This document shows positions 35,440-42,658 of a stretch of DNA of 64,000 bases, in pieces; positions within the stretch are counted from its first letter, which is position 1; each line of letters begins with the position of its first letter. Both the position numbers and the translations under genes were made by a program. The notes beneath the pieces were generated by a model, which searched no databases, had not been told where the DNA came from, and was given only the letters and a program-made list of their open reading frames with translations. Location: contig JABHSK010000009.1 in the NCBI GenBank assembly GCA_018669975.1, positions 100,710 through 164,709 of the forward strand. Direction: 5' to 3'. This DNA comes from Candidatus Parcubacteria bacterium. Its GTDB lineage: Bacteria > Patescibacteria > ABY1 > UBA1558 > GWA2-36-10.

Positions 35440-37149
35440 TTATTTGTGGAGCGCCCATTTGAGCTCCTCGATTCTCTGCCGAATAGCGCCCGACTCCATG
35501 TCCCGATACTTGGTGGGTAGGAGTTGAGGGTAGGAGCAGTGAAGGGCGGCGACCAGAGCTTGGAACTCTCGTTGCTGCACAATTGACTTGCTCGCTTGCC
35601 AGTTCTGCAGAACCTCGGCAATAGTTATGTCTTGATGAGCCTTACGAGAGGCCAACATTTCTTTGATCAGATCGCGGTAATCGCGAGCCGAGTAATGCTT
35701 AGTCTGCTCGAGTACGTCAGCAACTTCATCATCTCCGAGAGTGAGCTTCTTGCGAGCAAACATCTCAGCGACGAAATCACGACGCTCATCACCTTCCAGA
35801 TCAAATATCGGAATCTGGATGGGGGAACGACTTTTGATGTCCGGATCGAGTTCGTCCGGACGGGAAGTCATCATGCCCCATAGGACTTTGCCAAAGTAGC
35901 GAGGATCACCCATCATCTTGATGATGTTGCCGGCCAGCCGTTTTTCAGTGGCATGCGCGTCAGCGTCATGCACACTACCAAAGGCTGTGTGGGCTTCATC
36001 GACCAGGATGAGGACCTTACCTAGAACCGCGATGTTGGAGCGTAGTAGCTCAAACAGCTTATCGGTTCCACCAAAGTCCGAGCTACGGATATTGGCCAAC
36101 TCGATTACCACCCGGCCAGAGGCACAGGCATAGGCTTCGAGTTGGAAGCTTTTGCCACCACCGTTTGGTCCGGAGACCAGAATGGCGGAAATAGCTGTTT
36201 CCGGATCTTCACAGCGTTCGAAAACGCTTCTGAATATTTCGCCGGTTCCTTTATGGCCGACGACATCGGTTGGTGTGTGATGCGGATACTTGATGTTGAT
36301 GGCAGTACTCATCTTGGCTTCCAGAATCGTATTGACCTCAGCTACGACTTGGCTACGGGTGACAGGGTCACCAGTAGCTTCAGAAGAAAGCATCAGATCA
36401 CGGATACTGGAGAGTGTTAGGCCGGCAGTATCTTCGACGAAGCGCGATAGGCCAGACTCAAGTTGAATACTGGAATGACCAGCAATTGTTTTGTCGGCAC
36501 ACAGCTGGCGTTGAGCACTTTCCGGAAGTTCTACTTCGATGTGTTCCGTAGCCGGTAAGGCTAGGATTTTCGAATTGACTTCCGAACGAGTGTCACTAAT
36601 CAGGATGATTAGAGCTGAGCTGTCAGCAAACAAAGGATCACCAATCCAGTTGAGGAAAAAGACCAGGCGTTGCCTATCGATTTCCGACAGGCGATCGAAA
36701 TCGCCACGAGGGAAAAGCGAACCAGAATATTGCACGATGAGGCACAGAGGTTTGACCTCTTTATCTATCCGTCGGAAGCGGACAGTACTGTCGGACATTC
36801 CCTTGATCGCAGTTAGAGCTGCTAGGGGACTGTTGACGGTTTGTCCAAGCATTCTTTGGAAAGATCTTTTGCGAGCATCAGTGACGTTGCCGTCATCTTT
36901 GGATTCGCAAAGCATCATCATATTTTCCTGGTCAACTTTGTCATAGAAGCTGACACCAGTCGCCGTATCCAGGCGGACCAGATTGAAGTTGGCAGCTAAC
37001 TCTTGGTACAGCTTTTGCTCCAAGCGGAGAAAGCGACCAGAGGGCTCGTGCCAGAACATGTCCAACACATTGCCAGTCAACAGGGTCACATTTTTACGAC
37101 GATTATTATAAGCGCGACGCAGGCTAGTGAGGAAAGGAAGTTCGCTCAT
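35440..37149 (-). CDS. AAA+ ATPase of unknown function
   Basis: The 569-residue protein has a C-terminal AAA+ module: Walker A GPNGGGKS near residue 330, Walker B ILVDEAHT near 383, a sensor-type MMTSRPDELDPDIKSR arginine-finger region, and a small lid domain. The first 300 residues look like a second, degenerate ATPase-like domain without a P-loop (LLTGNVLDMFW ... LCLIVQYSGSLFP ... LIILISDT). The start at 37149 is supported by GGAGGT eight bases before it and by a TAATG overlap with the ABC gene stop; an in-frame ATG at 37173 is less likely. Possibly a remodelling partner of the ABC protein. Confidence 0.78.
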   Translation of the reverse strand: MSELPFLTSLRRAYNNRRKNVTLLTGNVLDMFWHEPSGRFLRLEQKLYQELAANFNLVRLDTATGVSFYDKVDQENMMMLCESKDDGNVTDARKRSFQRMLGQTVNSPLAALTAIKGMSDSTVRFRRIDKEVKPLCLIVQYSGSLFPRGDFDRLSEIDRQRLVFFLNWIGDPLFADSSALIILISDTRSEVNSKILALPATEHIEVELPESAQRQLCADKTIAGHSSIQLESGLSRFVEDTAGLTLSSIRDLMLSSEATGDPVTRSQVVAEVNTILEAKMSTAINIKYPHHTPTDVVGHKGTGEIFRSVFERCEDPETAISAILVSGPNGGGKSFQLEAYACASGRVVIELANIRSSDFGGTDKLFELLRSNIAVLGKVLILVDEAHTAFGSVHDADAHATEKRLAGNIIKMMGDPRYFGKVLWGMMTSRPDELDPDIKSRSPIQIPIFDLEGDERRDFVAEMFARKKLTLGDDEVADVLEQTKHYSARDYRDLIKEMLASRKAHQDITIAEVLQNWQASKSIVQQREFQALVAALHCSYPQLLPTKYRDMESGAIRQRIEELKWALHK

Positions 37150-38204
37150 TAGGTCGTACCTCCATTTCTCCAATCATGCACCGGGTGGACAGAGTCCGGG
37201 TGGTCCATGGCAAAGTCTGCTAGGTTTTGCAAGTGCTTCTTGTCAAAGCCTTCACGCTTAACTTCTACGTGATTTTCGACGAACCAGGGAGATTTCTGGA
37301 AACCAGTATCTCGTGGATAGTCGAAGGGCACTTCCAGATCCTTAACGATCTTGGCGCCCCTGGCTTTTTGGCCAGCTTCGTCGGTATAGAATTGCGACAG
37401 GACGATCACTCGCCGACCTAGGGTAAATCCCTCTTCCAAGTCATGGGTGACGAAGAAGATAGTCATACCGGTTTCCTGCCAGATTTTCTGAGCCAACTCG
37501 CCTGTTTGCTGCCGGGTGGCAGGATCCAGGGCGCTGAATGGCTCATCCATCAGCAGGATGCGGGGGTTCATGATTAGGGCCTGAGCAATAGCTACACGCT
37601 GTTGCATGCCACCAGAAAGCTCATCGGGCTTCTTGTGTGCGTCGTCGGGAGCCAACTCCACGCGGTCGATGTACTCCAAGGCCATCTTTTCATACTGCTC
37701 TTTCTTGAGCCAGTACTTAGGGACGAACCAGCGGAGGAAATACTGCCACATGTTGAAGTCTTCCCACTCTAGGCCGATATAGATATTCTGCGATACAGTC
37801 AGATGATTGAACAGAGAATACTTCTGCCAGACAATGCCTCTCTGGCGGTCAGCGCCAAAGGAAGGATTGCCGGCAATGTCTACCGTGCCGTTAGTGGGTT
37901 TTTCCATGCCCAGGATTAGGCGCAGCAAGGTGCTCTTGCCACAGCCGGACGGACCAACCACAGTAACGAAGTCACCCTCGCGAACATTCAGGTGAAGGTT
38001 GTTGAGGACTCGTTTTCTTGACGGGACTTGTGCCTGAAAAACAGGAAGAGAGCGAGGATTACGACCAGACCGCCGATGATTTTGAAGATAAGCGGGATCA
38101 GATTGATACCCAGTCCCAGGGCAAGGCCGACCCCAAAGGGTATCAAGGTGCGCTTTTTCATTTTCTGGCTCCTTTTTGTTGGTGGTTGATGATATGAAGA
38201 ACAA
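37149..38204 (-). CDS. ABC transporter ATP-binding protein (NitT/TauT-like), 5' end frameshifted
   Basis: An ABC ATPase: Walker A GPSGCGKST, Q-loop region, signature LSGGMQQRVAIAQAL, Walker B ILLMDEPFSALD and switch His in FFVTHDLEEG. It resembles the nitrate/sulfonate/taurine importer class; no permease is adjacent. The open frame extends to 38204, but its first 55 codons are not protein-like. In another frame, ATG 38161 with SD AAGGAG encodes a membrane segment (IPFGVGLALGLGINLIPLIF and beyond) that ends at 37988. One extra base in the A5 run (38037-38041) would fuse that segment to the ATPase. Real N-terminus therefore uncertain. Confidence 0.75.
   Translation of the reverse strand: MFFISSTTNKKEPENEKAHLDTLWGRPCPGTGYQSDPAYLQNHRRSGRNPRSLPVFQAQVPSRKRVLNNLHLNVREGDFVTVVGPSGCGKSTLLRLILGMEKPTNGTVDIAGNPSFGADRQRGIVWQKYSLFNHLTVSQNIYIGLEWEDFNMWQYFLRWFVPKYWLKKEQYEKMALEYIDRVELAPDDAHKKPDELSGGMQQRVAIAQALIMNPRILLMDEPFSALDPATRQQTGELAQKIWQETGMTIFFVTHDLEEGFTLGRRVIVLSQFYTDEAGQKARGAKIVKDLEVPFDYPRDTGFQKSPWFVENHVEVKREGFDKKHLQNLADFAMDHPDSVHPVHDWRNGGTT
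37988..38161 (-). CDS. Small membrane ORF overlapping the ABC gene start
   Basis: A 57-residue frame with SD AAGGAG seven bases before ATG 38161. It encodes two closely spaced hydrophobic stretches (about residues 7-24 and 28-43), then a hydrophilic tail that is the out-of-frame reading of the ABC gene. Either a separate short gene or, more likely, the true N-terminus of the ABC protein separated by a one-base indel near 38037-38041. Confidence 0.5.
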   Translation of the reverse strand: MKKRTLIPFGVGLALGLGINLIPLIFKIIGGLVVILALFLFFRHKSRQENESSTTFT

Positions 38205-38226
38205 TTTATAACGGATTTAACAAGGT

Positions 38227-38255
38227 ATTATAGGGTATATTTGCTAGTTTGTCAA
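38227..38255 (-). promoter_or_regulatory. Consensus promoter of the ABC-AAA operon
   Basis: On the minus strand TTGACA (38250-38255), 17-base spacer, TATAAT (38227-38232): both hexamers perfect. Confidence 0.9.
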
Positions 38256-38310
38256 TGATGTAATTGCTCTTTGTTTTGCTTGTTCGTTAAAAAAAGGTTA
38301 AAATATAAGC

Positions 38311-38892
38311 ATGAAAGGATATACTATTGGCATAGACGAAGCAGGTAGAGGTCCATTAGCTGGACCAATTGTAGCAGCCGCAGTACTTTTTCGTGGTTTA
38401 GACAAAGAACGACGGGTATTAGATAAAGTATGTGACTCTAAGCTTTTGAGTGAAAAACAAAGGAGTGATTTATTTATTCCAATTATTAAGAATATGGCTT
38501 GGTCGGTATCGGTATTGGATAATGATTTTATAGATAAATACGGTATTCAATCAGCAAATGTACTAGTTTTTCAAGAGGTTTTGGATGATTTAAAAGGTAT
38601 GGTTGATGAGCCAGTTAAAGTTTATGCTGATTATGTAGGTGGTGCAGAGCACTATATGCGGCACATTAGTTTTCATAAACATGGAGAAAGTAAGTATAAA
38701 GAAATAGCCGCAGCCTCTATTATAGCTAAGGTTTTTAGAGATCGTTTAATGGTGGAGTATGACCACACTTTTCCTCACTATGATTTTTGGTTGCATAAAG
38801 GTTATGGTACCAAGGGGCATTTTAATTCTTTGACTAAGTTTGGACCAAGTCCAATTCATAGGCGTAGCTTTTTAAAGAGTGCTAATATCTAG
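38311..38892 (+). CDS. rnhB: Ribonuclease HII
   Basis: RNase HII (193 residues) removes RNA from RNA-DNA hybrids. It begins with the family motif GIDEAGRGPLAGP (residues 7-19), including the catalytic Asp9 and Glu10, and has KYKEIAAASIIAKVFRD near 130. Length is normal. It starts without an SD and is divergent from the ABC operon. Confidence 0.97.
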   Translation: MKGYTIGIDEAGRGPLAGPIVAAAVLFRGLDKERRVLDKVCDSKLLSEKQRSDLFIPIIKNMAWSVSVLDNDFIDKYGIQSANVLVFQEVLDDLKGMVDEPVKVYADYVGGAEHYMRHISFHKHGESKYKEIAAASIIAKVFRDRLMVEYDHTFPHYDFWLHKGYGTKGHFNSLTKFGPSPIHRRSFLKSANI

Positions 38893-38920
38893 AATATTCT
38901 ATAATTTTTTCAAATAAAAT

Positions 38921-38946
38921 AGGCCCGAACAGCTGTTCGGGCCTTT
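38921..38946. terminator. Bidirectional intrinsic terminator
   Basis: AGGCCCGAACA-GC-TGTTCGGGCCT (38921-38944), 11-bp perfect stem, between convergent rnhB and the gene at 38974. Confidence 0.92.
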
Positions 38947-38973
38947 ATAATTAGGGTAATCGAAGCCCTGTTT

Positions 38974-39291
38974 TTAACGGAGTTTTTTGCTGGTGAGAGC
39001 ATTAGAAAGCTGGCTAGTAGCCATGCCCCAAGCACCGTCTGTCTTAGCAATAACCTCTTCCGTAGCTGGAATAAGATCGCCAGCCTGCAAGGTGTTTAGA
39101 TCATCGGCAGTAATAGCCATCTTTTTTCTTTGGAAGAATTTCAGCAGGATACCGACAGCTGTAGCCTTGTCAATTTCTAGACTCACATGAGTCAAACAAA
39201 AAGTGTCGTCTCCATCGTCAAAGTTTGATAAAAAGCTTCGTAGAGCCGTTTGTCCATCAAATTTACAGACTAGCCTGTCTTCGTTTGCCAT
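38974..39291 (-). CDS. Hypothetical 105-residue soluble protein
   Basis: I do not recognise this protein. It is mostly polar with no membrane helix and no clear motif; it reads as a small alpha/beta domain followed by a charged C-terminus (ALTSKKLR). The start is fixed by GGAGGT seven bases before ATG 39291. It has its own promoter and shares a bidirectional terminator with rnhB. GC content and SD match the second gene class of this window. Confidence 0.7.
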   Translation of the reverse strand: MANEDRLVCKFDGQTALRSFLSNFDDGDDTFCLTHVSLEIDKATAVGILLKFFQRKKMAITADDLNTLQAGDLIPATEEVIAKTDGAWGMATSQLSNALTSKKLR

Positions 39292-39324
39292 TGCGGCACC
39301 TCCGTAGTTAAAAGATCTAAAACC

Positions 39325-39353
39325 ACCTTAACAATTGAGAGTGTATTTGGCAA
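39325..39353 (-). promoter_or_regulatory. Promoter of the gene at 39291
   Basis: On the minus strand TTGCCA (39348-39353), 17-base spacer, TAAGGT (39325-39330). Confidence 0.55.
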
Positions 39354-39363
39354 TACAGTAATA

Positions 39364-39397
39364 TTATAGCCGTCTATTTTAAAATAGACGGCTATAA
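39364..39397. repeat. Perfect 34-base palindrome
   Basis: TTATAGCCGTCTATTTT joined directly to its reverse complement, 17 bp per arm without a loop. It lies just upstream of the promoter at 39325-39353. No T run follows on either strand, so it is not an ordinary terminator; a protein-binding site or cruciform is possible. Confidence 0.9.
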
Positions 39398-39502
39398 AAA
39401 AGCAAAAGCCTCCGTGAGGAGACTCTTGCGAAGAAAAGCGATTTCGAGAGCTAACTAGGTTAGCCTCAGGCCTATGGTACGATAAAATAGATGTTTTGTC
39501 AA
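39391..39502 (-). ncRNA. Candidate small RNA unit (promoter to terminator)
   Basis: On the minus strand TTGACA (39497-39502), 17-base spacer and TACCAT (39474-39479) could start a transcript near 39467. It contains the hairpin GCTAAC-CTA-GTTAGC and ends at AGTCTCC-TCAC-GGAGGCT (39407-39424) followed by TTTTGCTTTTTT. The product would be about 75 bases without a reading frame. The -10 is weak and it could instead be an untranslated leader remnant. Confidence 0.4.
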
Positions 39503-39575
39503 TCTATAATCTGGATATTTGTTCCCTTTGGGCGTCCCACATGGGACGTATGCAGAACTTTGAATTAGGGGAGAT

Positions 39576-39619
39576 TTGACAAATAATATTTTATGTACTA
39601 TCATACTATTACGATAGTA
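39576..39619 (+). promoter_or_regulatory. Promoter and putative operator of the trpR-like gene
   Basis: TTGACA (39576-39581), 17-base spacer, TATCAT (39599-39604). The inverted repeat TACTATC (39596-39602) / GATAGTA (39613-39619) overlaps the -10 and start site, and its GTACTA half resembles E. coli trp operator half-sites. The predicted mRNA leader is only about 13 bases. Confidence 0.65.
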
Positions 39620-39623
39620 AATT

Positions 39624-39872
39624 ATGAATAAATATTTTAAAAATCTGGCTCAATATTTAGCCAAAAAGAAAAAACCACAGGATATGGAAAGGTTTCTGCA
39701 GGCCATATTAACACCGCAGGAGCTAGATGCTATACCTAAACGATTAGAAATAATTAGTTTACTTAAGCGTGGAGTCACACAAAGAGAGATTGCCGAGAAG
39801 CTAGGCTTAGGCATTGCTACAGTCACTCGTGGTTCTAGAGAATTAAAGAAAGGAAATTTTAAAGATGTGTAA
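39624..39872 (+). CDS. Trp repressor family DNA-binding protein
   Basis: An 82-residue protein of the TrpR/YerC fold: LTPQELDAIPKRLEIISLLK and then the helix-turn-helix REIAEKLGLGIATVTRGSRE (about residues 52-75). The LG-x-GIAT-x-TRGS block is the TrpR DNA-reading and tryptophan-binding region, so tryptophan sensing is plausible. Palindromic operator in its own promoter suggests autoregulation. A short frame with two Trp codons starts inside its last codons. Confidence 0.85.
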   Translation: MNKYFKNLAQYLAKKKKPQDMERFLQAILTPQELDAIPKRLEIISLLKRGVTQREIAEKLGLGIATVTRGSRELKKGNFKDV

Positions 39873-39909
39873 AGTATGTAAAAATTCAACTTGGCTTTGG
39901 ACCGTCTGA
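39865..39909 (+). CDS. Possible Trp leader peptide MCKVCKNSTWLWTV
   Basis: A 14-codon frame starts at ATG 39865, overlapping the stop of the trpR-like gene, and contains TGG-CTT-TGG directly before the first arm of the downstream hairpins. This resembles leader peptides of tryptophan attenuators. It is very short, so coding status is inferred from its position. Confidence 0.45.
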   Translation: MCKVCKNSTWLWTV

Positions 39910-39976
39910 ACCTGGCGGTAAAGTTTTTTGTATTTTATAAACATGACTTACCGCCAATTTCGGGCGGTTTTTGTTT
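39901..39976 (+). promoter_or_regulatory. Attenuator-like element with mutually exclusive hairpins
   Basis: Segment 1 ACCGTC (39901-39906) can pair with segment 2 GGCGGT (39914-39919). Segment 2 GGCGGTAA (39914-39921) can pair instead with segment 3 TTACCGCC (39948-39955). Segment 3 ACCGCC (39950-39955) can pair with segment 4 GGCGGT (39963-39968), followed by T5G T4, a terminator. The arrangement 1:2, 2:3, 3:4 behind Trp codons matches classical attenuation. Two tandem terminators are the alternative. Confidence 0.55.
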
Positions 39977-40003
39977 TGGTTCAAACTAAGTTAGGAGAAG
40001 AAA

Positions 40004-40585
40004 ATGTTCATTCACAAGTCGATTCCCTCGACAGTCGAGGCAACCCGGGTGGCAGCAGCAGCTTTTGTGCGCACTTATTCGCAAGCGCTGTATGAAGATG
40101 TTGCTCAGCACTTGGCTGAAGGCAACGTATATACCATCTTTGATGGTGTAAACTTGGCCGGTTTTGCCATTTTTAATATGGTAGATCATGAAACCCTGTA
40201 TTTGGCTGGCATTATTTTATTGCCAGACATTCAAGGACAAGGCATAGCTGCTGATGTTGTTCGTATGGCTCAGGAAGAAACTGGAGCCAAAAAGTTGATG
40301 CTGCGTACACAATCCCTTCGGATGTGGTCTGTTGGCAACAAACTTTGTCACACCTGGTTTCCCCAGCACAATAGTCAAGAGGGCTATTATGATCACGGTT
40401 GCTTTCCTTGGTCAGGCCCGTTTTATACGCCGAGCGAGGATAAGTCGGAAATTATTAGAGCTTTCTATGACGGCCCGCTCTATGGTCAAAAACCAACCCA
40501 CCGTAACCGCCCGTTACAAAAGTGGTGGGACAGTATTTGTGATTTTGACCGTGGTGACGCGGTAGTTTGCTATGGAGAGTTCTAA
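40004..40585 (+). CDS. GNAT-like acetyltransferase
   Basis: The 193-residue protein has a GNAT-like core: YLAGIILLPDIQGQGIAADV (about residues 66-86), matching the acetyl-CoA-binding motif with Q-x-x-G-x-G/A. The C-terminal 80 residues are rich in Trp, Tyr and Pro and are not recognised. The start is fixed by AGGAG seven bases before ATG. Unlike other genes of its class it has no TTGACA promoter directly upstream, so its transcription may depend on read-through from the trpR-like gene past the attenuator-like element. Confidence 0.65.
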   Translation: MFIHKSIPSTVEATRVAAAAFVRTYSQALYEDVAQHLAEGNVYTIFDGVNLAGFAIFNMVDHETLYLAGIILLPDIQGQGIAADVVRMAQEETGAKKLMLRTQSLRMWSVGNKLCHTWFPQHNSQEGYYDHGCFPWSGPFYTPSEDKSEIIRAFYDGPLYGQKPTHRNRPLQKWWDSICDFDRGDAVVCYGEF

Positions 40586-40588
40586 AAA

Positions 40589-40620
40589 CCGCCCCGCTGT
40601 GATGGAACACAGCGGGGCGG
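40589..40620. terminator. Strong hairpin after the GNAT-like gene
   Basis: CCGCCCCGCTGTG-ATGGAA-CACAGCGGGGCGG, 13-bp perfect stem. On the plus strand no T run follows; on the minus strand GGTTTTTAG does. Confidence 0.7.
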
Positions 40621-40644
40621 TAACAAATCTTTAATTAAAGAATT

Positions 40645-41367
40645 ATGACAGTAATAAAAAATTTAAAAAATAATAAAAGTATTGTGACAGTAGTTTGTTG
40701 TTTGCACGGAGATGAAATTTTTGGTTTGAGAGTTTTTGAATATTTTCAAAAATGTATTCAAGATTTTTCTGGTTTGAAAATTATTTTGGCCAATGAGCCA
40801 GCTTTGCGAGCTAAGAAAAGATTTATTACGCACGATCTAAATCGAGTTTTTCCAGGGCAGTCTCGTGGCAGCTATGAACAGGTGCTAGCTCAACGTATAA
40901 TGAAAGAAATTGGACAGACAAAGTATTTACTGGATATTCATACCACCACTGCTGATATAGAGATGACACCGATAGTGACTAATTTAAACCATAACACAAA
41001 GAAAGTTATTAACCTATGTAACTCCAAAGAAGTGGCTAAGATGAAAAAAACTTTTGGAACAAAAGCTTTGATTGGGCAATTTAACAGTGGTGTGTCGTTT
41101 GAATTTAATGAACAATACGCCAAACAGGAGCTTGCCTTGAGAGGTGTTATAAATATGGTTCAGGCTTTATTGTCGGGACGGATCGTCCAAAAAAAGCCTA
41201 GAAAGATTTTTTACATAAATTCTATTATATCTTTAGATGAATCGTTTTCCAGAGCAGCTAGGAATTTTATAAGGTGTAAAAATATTTATCCTTTTTTACT
41301 TGGTAATAAATCGTATAAAGATATTAAGGGGTTTGCTGCTAATAAGTATGTTAGAAAACAAATATAA
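40645..41367 (+). CDS. Succinylglutamate desuccinylase/aspartoacylase-like hydrolase
   Basis: The 240-residue protein has the zinc-site pattern of the AstE/AspA family (M14-like): HGDE near residue 21, DLNRVFPG near 72, and a downstream DIHTTT near 98. These enzymes remove acyl groups from amino acids. The C-terminal 70 residues are basic and less conserved. AT-rich, without SD, as for core genes. Substrate unknown. Confidence 0.8.
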   Translation: MTVIKNLKNNKSIVTVVCCLHGDEIFGLRVFEYFQKCIQDFSGLKIILANEPALRAKKRFITHDLNRVFPGQSRGSYEQVLAQRIMKEIGQTKYLLDIHTTTADIEMTPIVTNLNHNTKKVINLCNSKEVAKMKKTFGTKALIGQFNSGVSFEFNEQYAKQELALRGVINMVQALLSGRIVQKKPRKIFYINSIISLDESFSRAARNFIRCKNIYPFLLGNKSYKDIKGFAANKYVRKQI

Positions 41368-41396
41368 TTGACAGCTGTAATATTATATGGTGATAT
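41368..41396 (+). promoter_or_regulatory. Promoter of the membrane-anchored gene pair
   Basis: TTGACA (41368-41373), 17-base spacer, TGATAT (41391-41396). Confidence 0.7.
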
Positions 41397-41456
41397 AGAA
41401 TAAATTTTAATATAGACCTTTTCAATTCAAACCAAGTCAAAAAAAGGAGCACAGTC

Positions 41457-42080
41457 ATGTCACAAGGAGAATTGTTTGACGACCAACCATTGTTTGGGAA
41501 AAAGAAAAAACGGGTTTCCTGGAAACGCGTGTCTATTCTGTTGCTGGTAATTGCATCAGTAGCGCTAGCATTTTTTGTTGGCTTAGTTGCTGATGTTAGT
41601 GTTAAAAGATTGGCGGTTCAAGAGCTGGTTAGTGAAGACACTATCAATATTCAGAATTCCTACACCATGCAATTTTATGCTCGGCACATCAGTGGGCTAG
41701 TGCGTGCCTACAAACAAATGGGTGGAGACCACATGCCAAGTATTCAAGATGTGGTGCATTTGCAAAAAGGTAGCAATGTAATGGTGGATCCTTATAATCC
41801 TCGACAAATGGTAAGTATTGTAGCTACCGATTATGATGGGCAGACCATCGCTGATATTAGTCGGCATAAATTATTTGATAAGATTGGTTACTATAGTGAC
41901 CACTCGAATATAGCTACTATTTTTGTCTGGGACCGACAAGGCAATGTACTTTATCGACAGGTAGTACTTCGTAATGGTCTTCAAGGTATATTCCCAAATT
42001 GGCAGCACAAGGATAATAAGGGGCATGTCACACCGGATAAATTGGAACGACAGAGGCAGATGGCCAAAGGAGCGGCCTGA
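41457..42080 (+). CDS. Membrane-anchored protein, first of a coupled pair
   Basis: A 207-residue protein with a basic cytoplasmic head (KKKKRVSWKR), one membrane helix (about residues 26-47), and an extracytoplasmic part ending in IFVWDRQGNVLYRQVV. This ending and the DPYNPRQMVSIVATDYDG stretch resemble the proteins at 30862 and 42080. SD AAGGAG precedes ATG by about eight bases. The stop overlaps the next start (TGATG). Function unknown; a pilus- or secretion-related anchor is one possibility, not supported directly. Confidence 0.72.
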   Translation: MSQGELFDDQPLFGKKKKRVSWKRVSILLLVIASVALAFFVGLVADVSVKRLAVQELVSEDTINIQNSYTMQFYARHISGLVRAYKQMGGDHMPSIQDVVHLQKGSNVMVDPYNPRQMVSIVATDYDGQTIADISRHKLFDKIGYYSDHSNIATIFVWDRQGNVLYRQVVLRNGLQGIFPNWQHKDNKGHVTPDKLERQRQMAKGAA

Positions 42081-42505
42081 TGTGGCGTAAAATTTGTACT
42101 AAAGAATTTTGGGCAAATATTTTTGCCTATGTTCTTTTGCTGGCAGTGGCAAGCGCCATTGTGCACTCGACTTTTCGTTCCTGGGAGAAAGATCAGGAAA
42201 TGAGGGGTTATCTAGTGCAAGCAGAAGAGTTGGCGCAGGAATTGTTGGTTAGTGGTTGTGAATTTGGTCTAGAACTGAGGCTTCAGCTAGAACAGGTCTG
42301 GTTGGATAGGCCGAGCAGCCCTTTCGATGAACAGATGCAGATTGGCATTGTTTTATGTCAGGGAAATGATGAGCTCAAACCACCAGAGCCTTTTGATGTT
42401 GATCCACGGCACTATATCGGACTTGGAAAACAAGAAGGAGAAATTTACCTGGTTCTTTGGGATCGGGATGGCAAAATTAAGCTCAAGCGTAAGTTAAGGA
42501 GCTAG
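42080..42505 (+). CDS. Membrane-anchored protein, second of a coupled pair
   Basis: A 141-residue protein with one N-terminal membrane helix (about residues 12-30) and an extracytoplasmic part ending IYLVLWDRDGKIKLKRKLRS, the same type of ending as its upstream neighbour. The overlap TGATG makes translation coupled to the first gene, so the two products probably act together in equal amounts. No known domain recognised. Confidence 0.72.
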   Translation: MWRKICTKEFWANIFAYVLLLAVASAIVHSTFRSWEKDQEMRGYLVQAEELAQELLVSGCEFGLELRLQLEQVWLDRPSSPFDEQMQIGIVLCQGNDELKPPEPFDVDPRHYIGLGKQEGEIYLVLWDRDGKIKLKRKLRS

Positions 42506-42518
42506 GTTCTTGTCTGTG

Positions 42519-42548
42519 ACCCTACACTATTTTGTGTAGGGTTTTTTG
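42519..42548 (+). terminator. Intrinsic terminator
   Basis: ACCCTACAC-TATTTT-GTGTAGGGT then T6; a near copy of the terminator at 32414. Confidence 0.93.
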
Positions 42549-42581
42549 TAACAAAAAATAGCCTTCAAAAAGACTATTTCA

Positions 42582-42658
42582 TGGTGGCTGTACCTGGATT
42601 CGAACCGGGGACCTCTACGATGTCAACGTAGCGCTCTAACCAACTGAGCTATACAACC
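42582..42658 (-). tRNA. tRNA-Val (anticodon GAC)
   Basis: Minus-strand cloverleaf with encoded CCA: acceptor GGTTGTA / TACAGCC, anticodon stem CTACG / CGTAG with loop TTGACAT, T arm CCCGG-TTCGAAT-CCAGG. Anticodon GAC reads GUC/GUU (Val). Confidence 0.95.
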
